Source: Lapillicoccus jejuensis (GTDB lineage: Bacteria > Actinomycetota > Actinomycetes > Actinomycetales > Dermatophilaceae). From it: a stretch of 64,000 bases of DNA. Location: NCBI RefSeq assembly GCF_006715055.1, contig NZ_VFMN01000001.1:1984001-2048000 (forward strand). Reading direction: 5' to 3'. A program made the translations under genes and the position numbers. Shown piece by piece: positions 31,701 through 39,813 of this stretch (positions are counted from its first letter, which is position 1; every line of letters starts with the position of its first letter). The notes beneath the pieces were generated by a model. It did not search any database and was not told the origin of the DNA. It saw nothing but the letters and a program-made list of their open reading frames with translations.

Positions 31701-32889
31701 GGTGGTCCTGCCCCCGATCCGCGCCGAGCACCAGGTACGTCGCCCGGCCGACCGGGCCCGGCGGCGGTGGACCCACCGCGGTCGCATCGTCCACCACCAC
31801 GAGGACCCGGGCGTCGGCGTCCCGTCCCGATGCCGCGCCGACCGCCCGCCCGAGCAGGTCCTCGAGCCCGTCCGGGTGGTCGACGACGAGGTGACGGGGT
31901 CCGAGGTCCGTGGGTCGTGCGGCCCCGCCGTCGGCCCGCACGTGCGGCAGCCACTTCAGCCATTCCCACTCGGGCCGTCGACCCGGGGGTGCGACCAGCG
32001 CGACGGCGAGGCCGCGGGGGTCGTGGGCCGCGACGGCCTGGCCGACCAGGGCTCGGACGAGCGCCCTGGCGGCCTCGGCCGGCCCCTGCACCCGCACGAC
32101 CCCTCCCCTCTCGAGCCGCAGCACCGCCGGCACCCCGCCGACGCGGGTGTGCGTGACCAGGAACCGGTCGAGGGCGTGCTGCGCGACGGGGTCGGTGTCC
32201 TGCTCCGGCGGCGGGTCCGCGACCTGCAGGGTCAGCTCGAGCGGGGCGTCGGTGACGCCGTACCGCACGAGCAGGTGGTCGGAGCCGCCGCGCCGACGCC
32301 CGTCGACGCGGGCGGCGCCGCTCGCGAGGGCCAGCGGGTCCGGGTGGCGGCGCAGCGAGTCATCGCGCTGCCGGCGGGCCGCGGACAGGACGGTGCGTCG
32401 GAGCTCGTCGAGGTGGGCGCCGTGAGCCAGACGACCCCGACGGATCCGGTCGTCACGCACCGCCCGGGTGCGCCACAGCGTCGCCGCCGCGAAGGCCGAC
32501 GACGCCAGCATCACCCCGCCCGCCATGAGCCATCCCTGCACCGAGCCGTGCCCCGTCGAGACGACGACGGCGACCGACCCGACGGCGCCGAGCAGCGGGA
32601 CGGCGGCGCCGACCGCGGTCAGCGCCGCGCCCTCCGCCTCGGGCAGGGCGGGCGCGGGCCTCACCTCCAGCCTCTCGACCCTCTCGACCCTCTCGACCCT
32701 CTCGACCCTCTCGACCCTCTGGCCGGTCTCGACCACGTGGACCACCTCGCCGTCCCGGGACCGTCCCGGTCGTCGCAGGCTAGGCGCTCGCGACCCCCGG
32801 CCGCGGGCGAGCGCCGGTCCGCTGTGGACAACCCGGCCGCGGGCGCGCGAGCCGAACAGGGCCTGTGGACAACAGGATCCGTCGGTCAC
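28780..32889 (-). CDS. eccC: Type VII secretion FtsK/SpoIIIE-type ATPase EccC (single chain)
   Basis: A protein of about 1369 residues, the motor of a type VII (ESX-like) secretion machine. Membrane helices lie around 85-130. Three ATPase domains follow: D1 is intact (Walker A GATGSGKSEL near 532; Walker B LLVVVDEFSELL); D2 (GAPRSGRST near 899, LLVVDQWATL) and D3 (GESRAGRTA near 1164, FLVVDDADLL) have Arg instead of the Walker A Lys. GTG 32889 has TAGGAG upstream; a GTG at 32745 is an alternative, since the first 48 residues look non-conserved. The N-terminus contains a VER repeat. It diverges from the WXG100 genes and shares their control region. Confidence 0.88.
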   Translation of the reverse strand: MTDGSCCPQALFGSRARGRVVHSGPALARGRGSRAPSLRRPGRSRDGEVVHVVETGQRVERVERVERVERVERLEVRPAPALPEAEGAALTAVGAAVPLLGAVGSVAVVVSTGHGSVQGWLMAGGVMLASSAFAAATLWRTRAVRDDRIRRGRLAHGAHLDELRRTVLSAARRQRDDSLRRHPDPLALASGAARVDGRRRGGSDHLLVRYGVTDAPLELTLQVADPPPEQDTDPVAQHALDRFLVTHTRVGGVPAVLRLERGGVVRVQGPAEAARALVRALVGQAVAAHDPRGLAVALVAPPGRRPEWEWLKWLPHVRADGGAARPTDLGPRHLVVDHPDGLEDLLGRAVGAASGRDADARVLVVVDDATAVGPPPPGPVGRATYLVLGADRGQDHPGAHRPPVDHLSTAAEETVLVVADAGPRAGAVTVVELVTPSGVRERAVADGLDLTCADALARRVPPWEAEPPDARAEDDLARLLHLDAHGRPRVCVDRTGDPRLQVELGRSPDGRHVVLDLEEAALGGAGPHGLVIGATGSGKSELLRTLLLGLVTAHRPDRLNLLLVDFKGGATFTGLRDLPHVSAVITNLADDLGLVDRMRDALDGELHRRQELLGAAGGLASRQAYEAARLAGRPDLPPLPSLLVVVDEFSELLSARPELVDLFVTVGRVGRSLGLHLLLAAQRLEEGRLRGLDSHLSYRVALRTFSATESRAVIGTAQAHELPTTPGVGFLRTGPDAPVRFTTTYVSGPAGASRRLQGMQADAPPPTRAAAPADRPEVRPFRLHPLEPGTSPEPTVVGAGRQGPAAGTGPSVLEVVVDRLRGSSPRARPVWLPPPDRSPSLGSLLPDLARVDGQGLTSPSWRARGRLTVPLGVVDRPRQQRYDVLTADLSGEAGHVAVVGAPRSGRSTTLATLVGALALTHSPQELRVHVLDFGGGALAPLADLPHVAAVAGRAQPELVRRVVAEVRAVADAREAGAGHDRAEVLLVVDQWATLRSDFPELEPVLTELAQRGLSHGVHLALATTRWADLRPALRDVLGTRVELRLGDPLDSEVDRRQAARVPLGRPGRALSVGGHHALVARPQLADDPGPCTDDGLAGLVAAVHDAWDGPVPTRLRVLPSLVRLDEVRRHPALGTEDRQLLLGLDSTGLSPVGLDLTQDPHLLVLGESRAGRTATVRTLLREIARRHRPAQAQVFLVDPRRGLLGELDDDLCADRASTGDDAARLVRELAAALRERLPGPGVTAAQLRDRSWWSGAAAFLVVDDADLLPGAAFEPLVPLLPHARDVGLHVLLARRSAGLSRRPHPVVTALDDLDQPVLLLGGPGGPGDGRSPAGSLATATRPAAVVGRGRLTRRSGVTELQVAVADALA
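32671..32720 (-). repeat. 9-bp in-frame tandem repeat in eccC
   Basis: CCTCTCGAC is repeated five times plus a partial copy; on the coding strand it encodes consecutive VER tripeptides near the start of EccC, before the membrane helices. The peptide should be a short charged helix. Confidence 0.85.
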
Positions 32890-32946
32890 GGCCGGCTCCT
32901 AGGGTCGGTCCGAGCCGCCCGATCCGGGCGCCGGACAGGAGGAGCC

Positions 32947-33267
32947 ATGACCGTCACCCAGCAGCAACGCACCGGGGCCCAGCGCGTCGCGGCGGGGCGC
33001 GTGCGCGAGCAGCGCGCCGTCTTCGACCGCGACCTCGCCGCGGTGCTCAGCGAGGCGCAGTCCCTGCGCGCCACCTACCAGGGGCCGGCCGCCACGGCCT
33101 TCTTCGCCCTCGTGGGTCAGTGGCTCGACGACGCCGGCGCCATCGTCCGCGACCTCGAGGGGTTCGCCGAGCGGATGGACCGCCAGGAGGTCGACGTCGC
33201 GGCCCAGCAGGAGGCGTCGGCGTCGGGCTTCACCCGGGCGGGCCACCGGCTCGCCACCCGCTTCTGA
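32947..33267 (+). CDS. WXG100-like secreted protein (YxG variant)
   Basis: A 106-residue helix-turn-helix protein of the ESX substrate type: two long amphipathic helices joined by ATYQGPAATAF, where the usual WxG is YQG. ATG 32947 follows GGAGGAG. It diverges from eccC across a 57-bp space and is followed 55 bp later by a second small protein, so the pair resembles an EsxA/EsxB-like heterodimer. A TAGGGT -10-like box (32897-32902) could serve this gene. Confidence 0.8.
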   Translation: MTVTQQQRTGAQRVAAGRVREQRAVFDRDLAAVLSEAQSLRATYQGPAATAFFALVGQWLDDAGAIVRDLEGFAERMDRQEVDVAAQQEASASGFTRAGHRLATRF

Positions 33268-33322
33268 GCGCCTCGGCCCACCCCGTCACCCCCAGTCCAC
33301 GACCTGACACCCAGGAGTTCCC

Positions 33323-33628
33323 ATGACCGACGGCCTGATCCGGGTCGGAGCCGACCAGCTCGACCAGATGTCCGACCACCTGCGAACGACCCACGCGAGG
33401 ATGAGCACCGGCTTCGCCGACCTCTCGGGTGACCTGCTGCGCACCATCGCCGACTGGGGTGACGGCACGGCGTCCCGCGAGGCGTACGACGCCTTCAAGG
33501 TCCGGGTCGACCGCCTGTTCCAGGAGATGTTCGCCGCCGTCGAGGCCATGCCGCCGCTGGTCACCCAGGCGGCGCAGGACGCCCGGGACGGCGAGAGCCG
33601 ACGGGCGGCGATGTGGAGCGGGCACTGA
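33323..33628 (+). CDS. WXG100-family protein, partner of the preceding gene
   Basis: A 101-residue protein with two helices around a WGDGTASREAYDAF turn, in which W-G-D-G stands at the WxG position. ATG 33323 follows CAGGAG. The stop overlaps the eccD start region by 16 bp, giving tight coupling. Expected to be exported as a dimer with the protein at 32947. Confidence 0.8.
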   Translation: MTDGLIRVGADQLDQMSDHLRTTHARMSTGFADLSGDLLRTIADWGDGTASREAYDAFKVRVDRLFQEMFAAVEAMPPLVTQAAQDARDGESRRAAMWSGH

Positions 33629-35088
33629 CGCCCGCACCGCTGCTCGCGCTGCGGGTCGTGAGCGACGGTGAGGACCGTGACCTGCTCGTCCCCGGCGACG
33701 TCCCGGTGGTGGAGCTGCTGGCCGAGCTCGTCGGCGTCGACGGTCGCTCGGCCGCGTCGGGGCGGGCCCCGTCGGGGCGGCTGGTCCGGGTGGACGGCAC
33801 ACCGGTGCGGCCGGAGCTGGGGCTGCGCGACCAGGGCGTGCCCGACGGCTCGGTGCTGACCCTCGTGGCGGCCGAGGGGCCGTCGGACCACGACGCGGTC
33901 GACGACCCGGTCGCCGCCGTCGACGCGGTGCTGCTGAGGCGGGCCGGCGCATGGTCCGGCGGGCGGTCCGGCGGGCGGTCCGGCGGGCGGTCCGGCGTCG
34001 CGGCCGCACGCGCGGGCGGCTCCGTCGGGCGATCGCTCCTGTTGGGACTGCTCGGTGTCCTGTCGGCCGGGGCCCTCGTCCCGTCACCGCTCCTCCCGCT
34101 CGCCCGCGGGGGGACCCTCGTCCTCGTCCTCGCGGGCGTCCTCGCTCTCGTCACGGCCGTCGGCGGGGTCCTCGCGGCCCGTCTGTCCGGCGACGTCCGG
34201 ACGGCGTCGACCGGGCTCGGCGCCGCCGTCCTCGTCGCGGCCGCCGCCACCCTGCCCGGGGTCCCGTCCGTCCCCGGTCTCCTCGTCCGCGCGAGCGTCC
34301 TGCTCGGTCTGCTCGCCCTGACGATCGGCCTGGCGTTCCCGTGCCGACGGGACGCGGCCCTCGCCCCGGCCCTGGTGGCCCTCGGGGCCCTGGGCGCGGC
34401 CGGCGCGCTGCTCGCCGCACCCGTGACGAGCCTCCAGGTCGCCGTCGTCTCCCTCGGCGCCGGCGCGCTCGCCGTGCGGGCGGTCCCGTGGGTGGCGGTC
34501 GCCGCGGCCGGCCTCGACCGGACCACGCAGGTCTCGCCCGCCGGTCGGCACCGGCCGGGGTCCCTCGGCGGGGTCGACCTGGACGCCGTCGCGGTGGCCG
34601 TCGACCGGGCCCGACGGATGACCCGGGCCGCGACGTGGGGCCTGGGGGCGGTCGCCACGGCCGCGGCCGGGGTCGTCGCCGGGTCGGGTCACGGCGGGCT
34701 CCTGCTGGTGGCCTGCCTGGGACTGCTGCTCGCCTCGGTGGAGCGCCGCAGCGAGCCCGGCCTGCGCGTCGCCCGGTGGACGACCGGTGGGGCGGTCCTC
34801 GGTGTGGGGTGGCTGGCGGCGGGCGCCCGCCTCCCGGGAGCGGTCCCCGTCGCTCTGGGGGCTGCCGTCCTCGTCGCGGTGGCCGTCGTGGCCCAGGTCG
34901 GGACGAGTGCGGCAGCGGCCCGGTCGGGCCACGCCGTCGTCGGCGTCGGCGGCGTGGGCGGGGGCAGCGCCCTCACCGCCGTCGCAGGTCGGCTCCGGGC
35001 GACCGCCGAGGTCGTCGCCTACACCGCCGTCCCAGCCCTGGTCGCCTGCACGCTCGGGCTGCTGCCCACCCCGTGGGGTCTGCCGTGA
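33613..35088 (+). CDS. eccD: Type VII secretion membrane protein EccD
   Basis: A 491-residue protein: an N-terminal ubiquitin-like domain (about 8-85; LRVVSDGEDRDLLVPGDVPV ... VPDGSVLTLV), a GGRS-repeat linker (about 115-127) and about 11 hydrophobic helices, the layout of EccD/YukD-EccD proteins that form the channel core. The start GTG 33613 lies inside the previous gene. The TGA overlaps the next GTG, so eccD and eccB are coupled. Confidence 0.85.
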   Translation: MERALTPAPLLALRVVSDGEDRDLLVPGDVPVVELLAELVGVDGRSAASGRAPSGRLVRVDGTPVRPELGLRDQGVPDGSVLTLVAAEGPSDHDAVDDPVAAVDAVLLRRAGAWSGGRSGGRSGGRSGVAAARAGGSVGRSLLLGLLGVLSAGALVPSPLLPLARGGTLVLVLAGVLALVTAVGGVLAARLSGDVRTASTGLGAAVLVAAAATLPGVPSVPGLLVRASVLLGLLALTIGLAFPCRRDAALAPALVALGALGAAGALLAAPVTSLQVAVVSLGAGALAVRAVPWVAVAAAGLDRTTQVSPAGRHRPGSLGGVDLDAVAVAVDRARRMTRAATWGLGAVATAAAGVVAGSGHGGLLLVACLGLLLASVERRSEPGLRVARWTTGGAVLGVGWLAAGARLPGAVPVALGAAVLVAVAVVAQVGTSAAAARSGHAVVGVGGVGGGSALTAVAGRLRATAEVVAYTAVPALVACTLGLLPTPWGLP

Positions 35089-36626
35089 CGGCCGGCCCGG
35101 ACGACCGCAGCGTCCTCGGCCCGCGCCCCCCGGTGGACCGGGGGACCCGCGACAGGCTGGTCCGCTCCGCCACCCGCGACCCGGCCCGGTGCGGTGTCGC
35201 GCCGGCGGGGGGTCGCGGCGCGAGCCGTGAGCGGCGACGGTGGCCGGCGTTCGTCGGCGGGGTGCTGGTCACGTCGGTCCTGGTCGCGGTGGTCTCGGTG
35301 GTCGCCGCCGTGCGTGCCCCCGCCCGCACCGCCCTCGCCGAGGGCGACCTCCTCGTCGGTCGGGTCTCGGCCGCGCGCTACCTCGAGCTGGGTGGGCGGT
35401 TGCACCCGGTGCTCAACGTCGCCTCCGCCCGGCTCGTCACCACGACCGCGCCCCGGACGGTGGTCGTCGACGACGAGGTGCTCACGTCGATGCCGCACGG
35501 GCCGACGCTCGGCATCGCGGGTGCCCCCGACGACCTGCCGGCCCCCGACCGGCTGCTGCCCACGGCGGGGTGGCTGGCCTGCGCCGACGGTCCGGCCGTG
35601 CGACTGCGGCTCGGCGACGGTGGCGGCCGGACCGGCTCCGCGTCCCCGACCACCACCCCGACCACCACCCCCTCCACCGCACCGGCCTCCGCACCGACCA
35701 CCGCCTCGACCGCGCCGGGGACCGGATCCGGGTCGCTCCCGGCGGCCACCGTGGTCGGCCCCGGCCCCTCGCCGGTCCGCTACCTCCTCGTCGACGGACG
35801 GCGTCTCGCCCTGCCCCCCGGCGCGGCGGCGGCGCTGACGGACGCGGTGGGCAGGTCCGCGCCGACGCAGCCCCTGCCCGCCGCCCTCCTCGACCTCTTC
35901 CCACCGGGGACGCCGCTCGATGCCGCGTCGCTCACCCTCGGCCCGGGCGTCGGCGCTGCTCTCCCGGCGTCCCTGCGGCGCCCGGGCGTCGAGCGCGTCG
36001 GGCAGCTCGTGCGCACCGGCGGGTCGACCGCGGTCGCGCTCGCCGACGGTCTGCTGCCGCTGGACCCGTTCGCCGCCGCCGTCTACGCCGCGACGGCCCC
36101 GTCCGCGCTCGGCCACCCGGTCGAGCTCGCCGAGGCGGACCTCGGGTCCGTCCCGCTCAGCGACCACGACGACCCGGCACCGGACGACTGGCCGCGCGAA
36201 CGGCCGGGACCCCGGACGGGGACGCCGTGCGCCGGCCTCGCCCCCGCCGTGGACGGAGCGACGGCGGCAACGACGCTCGTCCTCACGCCGCCCACCTCGC
36301 CCACCGCGCCCACCCCGCCGGCCGCCACGGCCGCGGCACCCGCTCCCGGCTCGGCCGACCCGCCCGACGGCGCGGTGCGCGCCACCGTCGACGTCCCTCC
36401 CGGTGGGGGTGCGCTGGTCCGGGTCGGCCCGGCCGGGGCTGACGGTCCGGTGCTCCTCGTCGACGGGACCGGTACAGCCTTCCCCGTTGCCGACCCCGTC
36501 GAGCAGACCCTGTCCCGTCTGGGGTACTCCGGGCAGCCCGTACCGAGCGTCCCGGCCGCGTGGGCCGCCCTGCTGCCCCGGGGTCCGGAGCTGTCGATCG
36601 TGGCGGCAGGACGGGGGCCGCGGTAG
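35085..36626 (+). CDS. eccB: Type VII secretion protein EccB
   Basis: A 513-residue protein with a short cytosolic N-terminus (DRSVLGPRPPVDRGTRDRLV), a single membrane helix (FVGGVLVTSVLVAVVSVVAAV, split here across about 48-68) and a large extracytoplasmic domain with the EccB pattern ALAEGDLLVGRVSAARYLELGGRLHPVLNVASARLV. Thr/Ala/Pro-rich linkers interrupt it (about 185-220 and 395-430). GTG 35085 overlaps the eccD stop as GTGA. Ends the recognisable T7SS operon; no eccE, mycP or eccA is nearby. Confidence 0.85.
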   Translation: MTAGPDDRSVLGPRPPVDRGTRDRLVRSATRDPARCGVAPAGGRGASRERRRWPAFVGGVLVTSVLVAVVSVVAAVRAPARTALAEGDLLVGRVSAARYLELGGRLHPVLNVASARLVTTTAPRTVVVDDEVLTSMPHGPTLGIAGAPDDLPAPDRLLPTAGWLACADGPAVRLRLGDGGGRTGSASPTTTPTTTPSTAPASAPTTASTAPGTGSGSLPAATVVGPGPSPVRYLLVDGRRLALPPGAAAALTDAVGRSAPTQPLPAALLDLFPPGTPLDAASLTLGPGVGAALPASLRRPGVERVGQLVRTGGSTAVALADGLLPLDPFAAAVYAATAPSALGHPVELAEADLGSVPLSDHDDPAPDDWPRERPGPRTGTPCAGLAPAVDGATAATTLVLTPPTSPTAPTPPAATAAAPAPGSADPPDGAVRATVDVPPGGGALVRVGPAGADGPVLLVDGTGTAFPVADPVEQTLSRLGYSGQPVPSVPAAWAALLPRGPELSIVAAGRGPR

Positions 36627-36810
36627 CGGGGCGGGGTAGCGGGCGGGGTAGCGGGGGGAGTGGCCGGGCCGGCGGCACCGGCGGTGCGCATCGCGCCGAG
36701 GTCCGGGCGAGGTCCGGGCGGGGTCCCGACGAGGTCGTGGCGGGGTGGCGGTGAGGCCCCGAGGGTGGGTCGGGAGTTCGGGCCGCCCTTGCCGGTCGGA
36801 CGACGCTGTG

Positions 36811-37443
36811 ATGGGCTGGGCGGTCGTGCCCCCCACCGACCCCTCGGACCACCGCCCGCGGCGCCCCACGTTCCTCAGCCTCGCCGCCCTCGAGGCGCAC
36901 GGCGGCACCCACGACCCGCTGCAGGAGATCGAGGCGGCCCACCAGACCGCCGCCGTCCTCGTCCACGCCGGACGCGCGGCCCACGACCCGGTCCTCACCG
37001 CGCGTCTCGTCGCCCTCGTCGAGGAGCTCGGACTGTCGACGGTCGCGGACCTGTGGGCCGGCCGGCCCGCTCGGAGCCTGCCCGGCGCCCTGTGGCGCCT
37101 CTACGTCCTGCGGGAGTGGGTGCGCCGCGACCCGGCCGAGGCGAGCGCCGACTACTCGGCCGGTCGCCGGTTCTCCGACGTCGACCACATCGTCGCCGGC
37201 GCCGCCGACCCCACCGGTCCCGAGGAGGTCCGTCAGCTCACGGACGCCATCCTCACCGGGGTCTTCGAGGGCGACCTGGCCGTGGCGCTCGACCGCGCCG
37301 CGTCGTTCTGCCGGGTCGTGGCCGCCGGCCGGGGGGAGCGCACCGAGGGGGAGGCCGCGGCCGAGCGGGCGGCGCAGCTGCTGGGCACCGCCGACGACCT
37401 CACCGCGGCGGCGGCGCTCTGGCGGACCGAGCAGCTCATCTGA
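36811..37443 (+). CDS. Conserved actinobacterial hypothetical protein
   Basis: A 210-residue helical protein. Conserved-looking blocks are RPTFLSLAALEAHGGTHDPLQEIEAAHQTA, LVEELGLSTVADLWAGRPA, LPGALWRLYVLREWVRRDP and FEGDLAVALDRAASFCRVVAAG. I recall close relatives in many actinobacteria, sometimes mislabelled as RNA polymerase subunits; the function is unknown. ATG 36811 or GTG 36826 may be the start. The 184 bp upstream hold only G-rich direct repeats (GCGGGGTAGCGG-like). Confidence 0.65.
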   Translation: MGWAVVPPTDPSDHRPRRPTFLSLAALEAHGGTHDPLQEIEAAHQTAAVLVHAGRAAHDPVLTARLVALVEELGLSTVADLWAGRPARSLPGALWRLYVLREWVRRDPAEASADYSAGRRFSDVDHIVAGAADPTGPEEVRQLTDAILTGVFEGDLAVALDRAASFCRVVAAGRGERTEGEAAAERAAQLLGTADDLTAAAALWRTEQLI

Positions 37444-37548
37444 TCCGGGCTCATCCGACCCGGGCTGATCCGACCGGGCCACCACGGGAGGGGTCGAGCG
37501 GACGAGGACCGGACGTTCGGCCGAGTGGGCGCCGATACCGCCGCGTCC

Positions 37549-37655
37549 TACAATGGAGACGCGTCGGGCCGCGGTAGCCCCGGGTCCCACATATAGCCGC
37601 TACGAGCGGCCATGCGCCGTGAGGCGCTCCCGGCCCGACGTGCCCCCGGGGGCTT
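37549..37655 (+). ncRNA. Candidate structured RNA with its own -10 box
   Basis: The 367-bp gene-free stretch 37444-37810 contains a -10 TACAAT (37549-37554). The transcript would start about 37561, exactly where CGTCGGGCCG (37562-37571) pairs perfectly with CGGCCCGACG (37631-37640). Inside this closing stem are two hairpins, GCCGCT-ACG-AGCGGC (37596-37610) and GCGCC-GTGA-GGCGC (37614-37627), and after it a GCCCCCGGGGGC palindrome (37642-37653). No good -35 is seen. The nested layout suggests a small RNA or a leader element; no known RNA family was recognised. Confidence 0.4.
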
Positions 37656-37810
37656 CGCCCTCCCGAGCGCGCTCCGCGTCCCTCATCCCACCGTTTCGGG
37701 TGGTTCGTCGGACTCCGCGGATGGCCCGGTCGGACCATTTTCCGGCGTGCGCCCAACCGTTGCGTCCGTGCGACTCCACGCCCGAGCGGGCCCGCCTAGA
37801 GTGAGCGATC

Positions 37811-37999
37811 ATGACCGGTCCCGAGGACGAAGAGCTGCGCGACGACGCTCTGGCCGACGAGATCACGCTCGTCGGAGAGCTCATCGTGGCCGCGAGCGCG
37901 TCCGACGGGCCCCTCAGTGCGGCCGAGGTCGACGAGGCCCTCGGGGTGCGGCGCGGACCGGTCGACCCCGGCCTGCGCCCCGCCGGCAGCCCCGGCTGA
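37811..37999 (+). CDS. Small acidic conserved hypothetical protein
   Basis: A 62-residue acidic protein (EDEELRDDALADEITLVGELIVAAS) with a helical core and a short C-terminus. The -10 TAGAGT (37797-37802) is 8 nt before the ATG, so the message is probably leaderless. Its last codons lie inside a tandemly duplicated hairpin sequence. Proteins of this type recur in actinobacteria without a known role. Confidence 0.6.
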   Translation: MTGPEDEELRDDALADEITLVGELIVAASASDGPLSAAEVDEALGVRRGPVDPGLRPAGSPG

Positions 38000-38039
38000 C
38001 GCCGGGGCTCGCCGGCAGCCCCGGCTGACGCCGGGGCTC
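37982..38039. terminator. Tandemly duplicated hairpin between convergent genes
   Basis: A 29-bp unit is present twice (37982-38010, 38011-38039). Each copy holds AGCCCCGG-CTGACG-CCGGGGCT, an 8-bp stem. The TGA of the small protein gene lies in the loop of the first copy, and the pstB stop is 8 bp after the second. Confidence 0.75.
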
Positions 38040-38046
38040 GGTCGGC

Positions 38047-38823
38047 TCAGCCGAAGCGACCCGAGATGTAGTCCTCGGTCGCGCGCTCCTTCGGGTTGTT
38101 GAAGATCCGCGTGGTGTCGTCGATCTCGATGAGCTTGCCGGGCTTGCCGGTGGCGGCGAGGTTGAAGAACGCCGTCCGGTCCGACACCCGCGCGGCCTGC
38201 TGCATGTTGTGGGTGACGATGACGATCGTGTAGTCGGTCTTCAGCTCGTTGACGAGGTCCTCGATGGCGAGCGTCGAGATGGGGTCGAGCGCGGAGCACG
38301 GCTCGTCCATGAGCAGCACCTGCGGCCGCACCGCGATGGCGCGCGCGATGCACAGCCGCTGCTGCTGGCCGCCGGACAGGCCCGCACCGGGCTTCTTCAG
38401 CCGGTCCTTGACCTCGTTCCACAGGTTGGCCCCCTTGAGCGAGGTCTCGACCGCCTCGTCGAGGGCCTTGCGCCCCTTGACGCCGTTGAGCCGCAGCCCG
38501 GCGACGACGTTGTCGTAGATCGACATCGTCGGGAACGGGTTCGGCCGCTGGAAGACCATGCCGACCGAGCGGCGGACGGCCACCGGGTCGATCTCCTTGG
38601 CGTAGAGGTCCTGGTCGTCGAGGCGCACGCTGCCCTCGACCCGACCGCCGGGGATGACCTCGTGCATCCGGTTGAGGGTCCGCAGGAAGGTCGACTTGCC
38701 GCAGCCGGACGGACCGATGAAGGCGGTGACCGAGCGGGGCTCCACCGTCATCGTCACGCCCTCGACAGCGAGGAAGTCGCTGTAGTAGACGTTGAGGTCC
38801 TTGACGTCGATGCGCTTGCCCAT
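38047..38823 (-). CDS. pstB: Phosphate ABC transporter ATPase PstB
   Basis: A 258-residue ABC ATPase: Walker [11 protein letters not shown]-loop VFQRPNPFP, signature LSGGQQQR, Walker [14 protein letters not shown] and H-loop [19 protein letters not shown] is specific to PstB. It energises high-affinity phosphate uptake with PstC and PstA. It is last of a pstS-pstC-pstA-pstB operon, 33 bp after pstA. Confidence 0.96.
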   Translation of the reverse strand: MGKRIDVKDLNVYYSDFLAVEGVTMTVEPRSVTAFIGPSGCGKSTFLRTLNRMHEVIPGGRVEGSVRLDDQDLYAKEIDPVAVRRSVGMVFQRPNPFPTMSIYDNVVAGLRLNGVKGRKALDEAVETSLKGANLWNEVKDRLKKPGAGLSGGQQQRLCIARAIAVRPQVLLMDEPCSALDPISTLAIEDLVNELKTDYTIVIVTHNMQQAARVSDRTAFFNLAATGKPGKLIEIDDTTRIFNNPKERATEDYISGRFG

Positions 38824-38856
38824 GGTGTGCGTGGTCGCTTTCGGGGTCGGGGCGGG

Positions 38857-39813
38857 TCAGCTCTTGACCGCGCCGAAGCGGGCGATGACCCGGCCGGCGA
38901 GGTTGAGCAGGAGCACGAGCAGGATGAGGGTGAGTGCGGTGGCCCACATGCGCTGCACCGCCGGGGCGAGCCCCAGCTCGGTGCGGTCCTGGTTGATCAT
39001 CGTCGGCAGCGTCGGCATCAGCCCGCCGAAGAGGTTGGTCGCGATGCTCTTGGTGTAGGGCCCGAGGATGAGCAGCGGCGCGGTCTCGCCCATGACGCGG
39101 GCGAGGCCGAGCAGCACCCCGGTGACCATCCCGGAGAAGGCGGTGGGGATGACCACCTTGGTGATGGTCTTCCACTTGGGCACGCCGAGGGCGTACGACG
39201 CCTCGCGCAGCTCGTTGGGCACGAGCTTGAGCATCTCCTCGGTGCTGCGGACGACGACCGGGATCATCAGCAGCACGAGGGCCAGGCAGACGGCGAAGGC
39301 GACCCGCTCGAAGCCGAAGGCGGTGACCCAGATCGCGTAGACGAACAGGGCGGCGACGATCGAGGGCACCCCGGTGAGGATGTCGACCATGAACGACACG
39401 GCGCGCGCCAGCGGTCCACGGCCGTACTCGACGAGGAAGATCGCCGTCAGCACGCCGATCGGCACCGCGATGACCGCGGTCGTCAGGGCCTGGATGACCG
39501 TGCCCTGGATGGCGTGCACGGCGCCGCCGCCGACGTCGTCGGAGTTGATGTTGCGCTGCGACAGCGTCCACCAGCCCGACGAGAGGAGCAGCGACAGGCC
39601 GCGCGAGGCGACCGTCCACAGGATCCACACGAGCGGGATCGTCGCGAGGGCGAAGGACAGCCACATGACGACCCGGGCCACCTGGTCGCGGGCGGCGCGG
39701 CCCCGCGACTTCGACCCGAGGTCGAAGTCGCCCCCGGACGCCGTGCGGGCGGTGGGGGCGGCGACGACGCGACCGGCGTCGGCCGCGCGGCTGGTCTCGG
39801 CGGCGGAGCTCAT
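38857..39813 (-). CDS. pstA: Phosphate ABC transporter permease PstA
   Basis: A 318-residue permease with six helices and the EAA-loop region ELREASYALGVPKWKTITKVVIP. ATG 39813 overlaps the pstC stop as ATGA. The first 45 residues are a polar leader; the family core begins at ARDQVARVVMWLSFAL. Confidence 0.95.
   Translation of the reverse strand: MSSAAETSRAADAGRVVAAPTARTASGGDFDLGSKSRGRAARDQVARVVMWLSFALATIPLVWILWTVASRGLSLLLSSGWWTLSQRNINSDDVGGGAVHAIQGTVIQALTTAVIAVPIGVLTAIFLVEYGRGPLARAVSFMVDILTGVPSIVAALFVYAIWVTAFGFERVAFAVCLALVLLMIPVVVRSTEEMLKLVPNELREASYALGVPKWKTITKVVIPTAFSGMVTGVLLGLARVMGETAPLLILGPYTKSIATNLFGGLMPTLPTMINQDRTELGLAPAVQRMWATALTLILLVLLLNLAGRVIARFGAVKS

Noticed and set aside
32823-32872. 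Replication origin from two DnaA-box-like TGTGGACAA sequences
   Set aside because: Only two boxes, no AT-rich unwinding region and no dnaA or dnaN gene; more likely chance or part of the eccC control region.
28672-33267. Very long plus-strand open frame opposite eccC
   Set aside because: It is the antisense shadow of a high-GC gene; its translation is low complexity (Arg, Gly, Pro, Ala) while the minus strand encodes a clear EccC.
33951-35084. N-terminal extension of EccB upstream of 35085
   Set aside because: The upstream part is Arg-rich out-of-frame sequence inside eccD; the GTG overlapping the eccD stop gives the normal EccB N-terminus.
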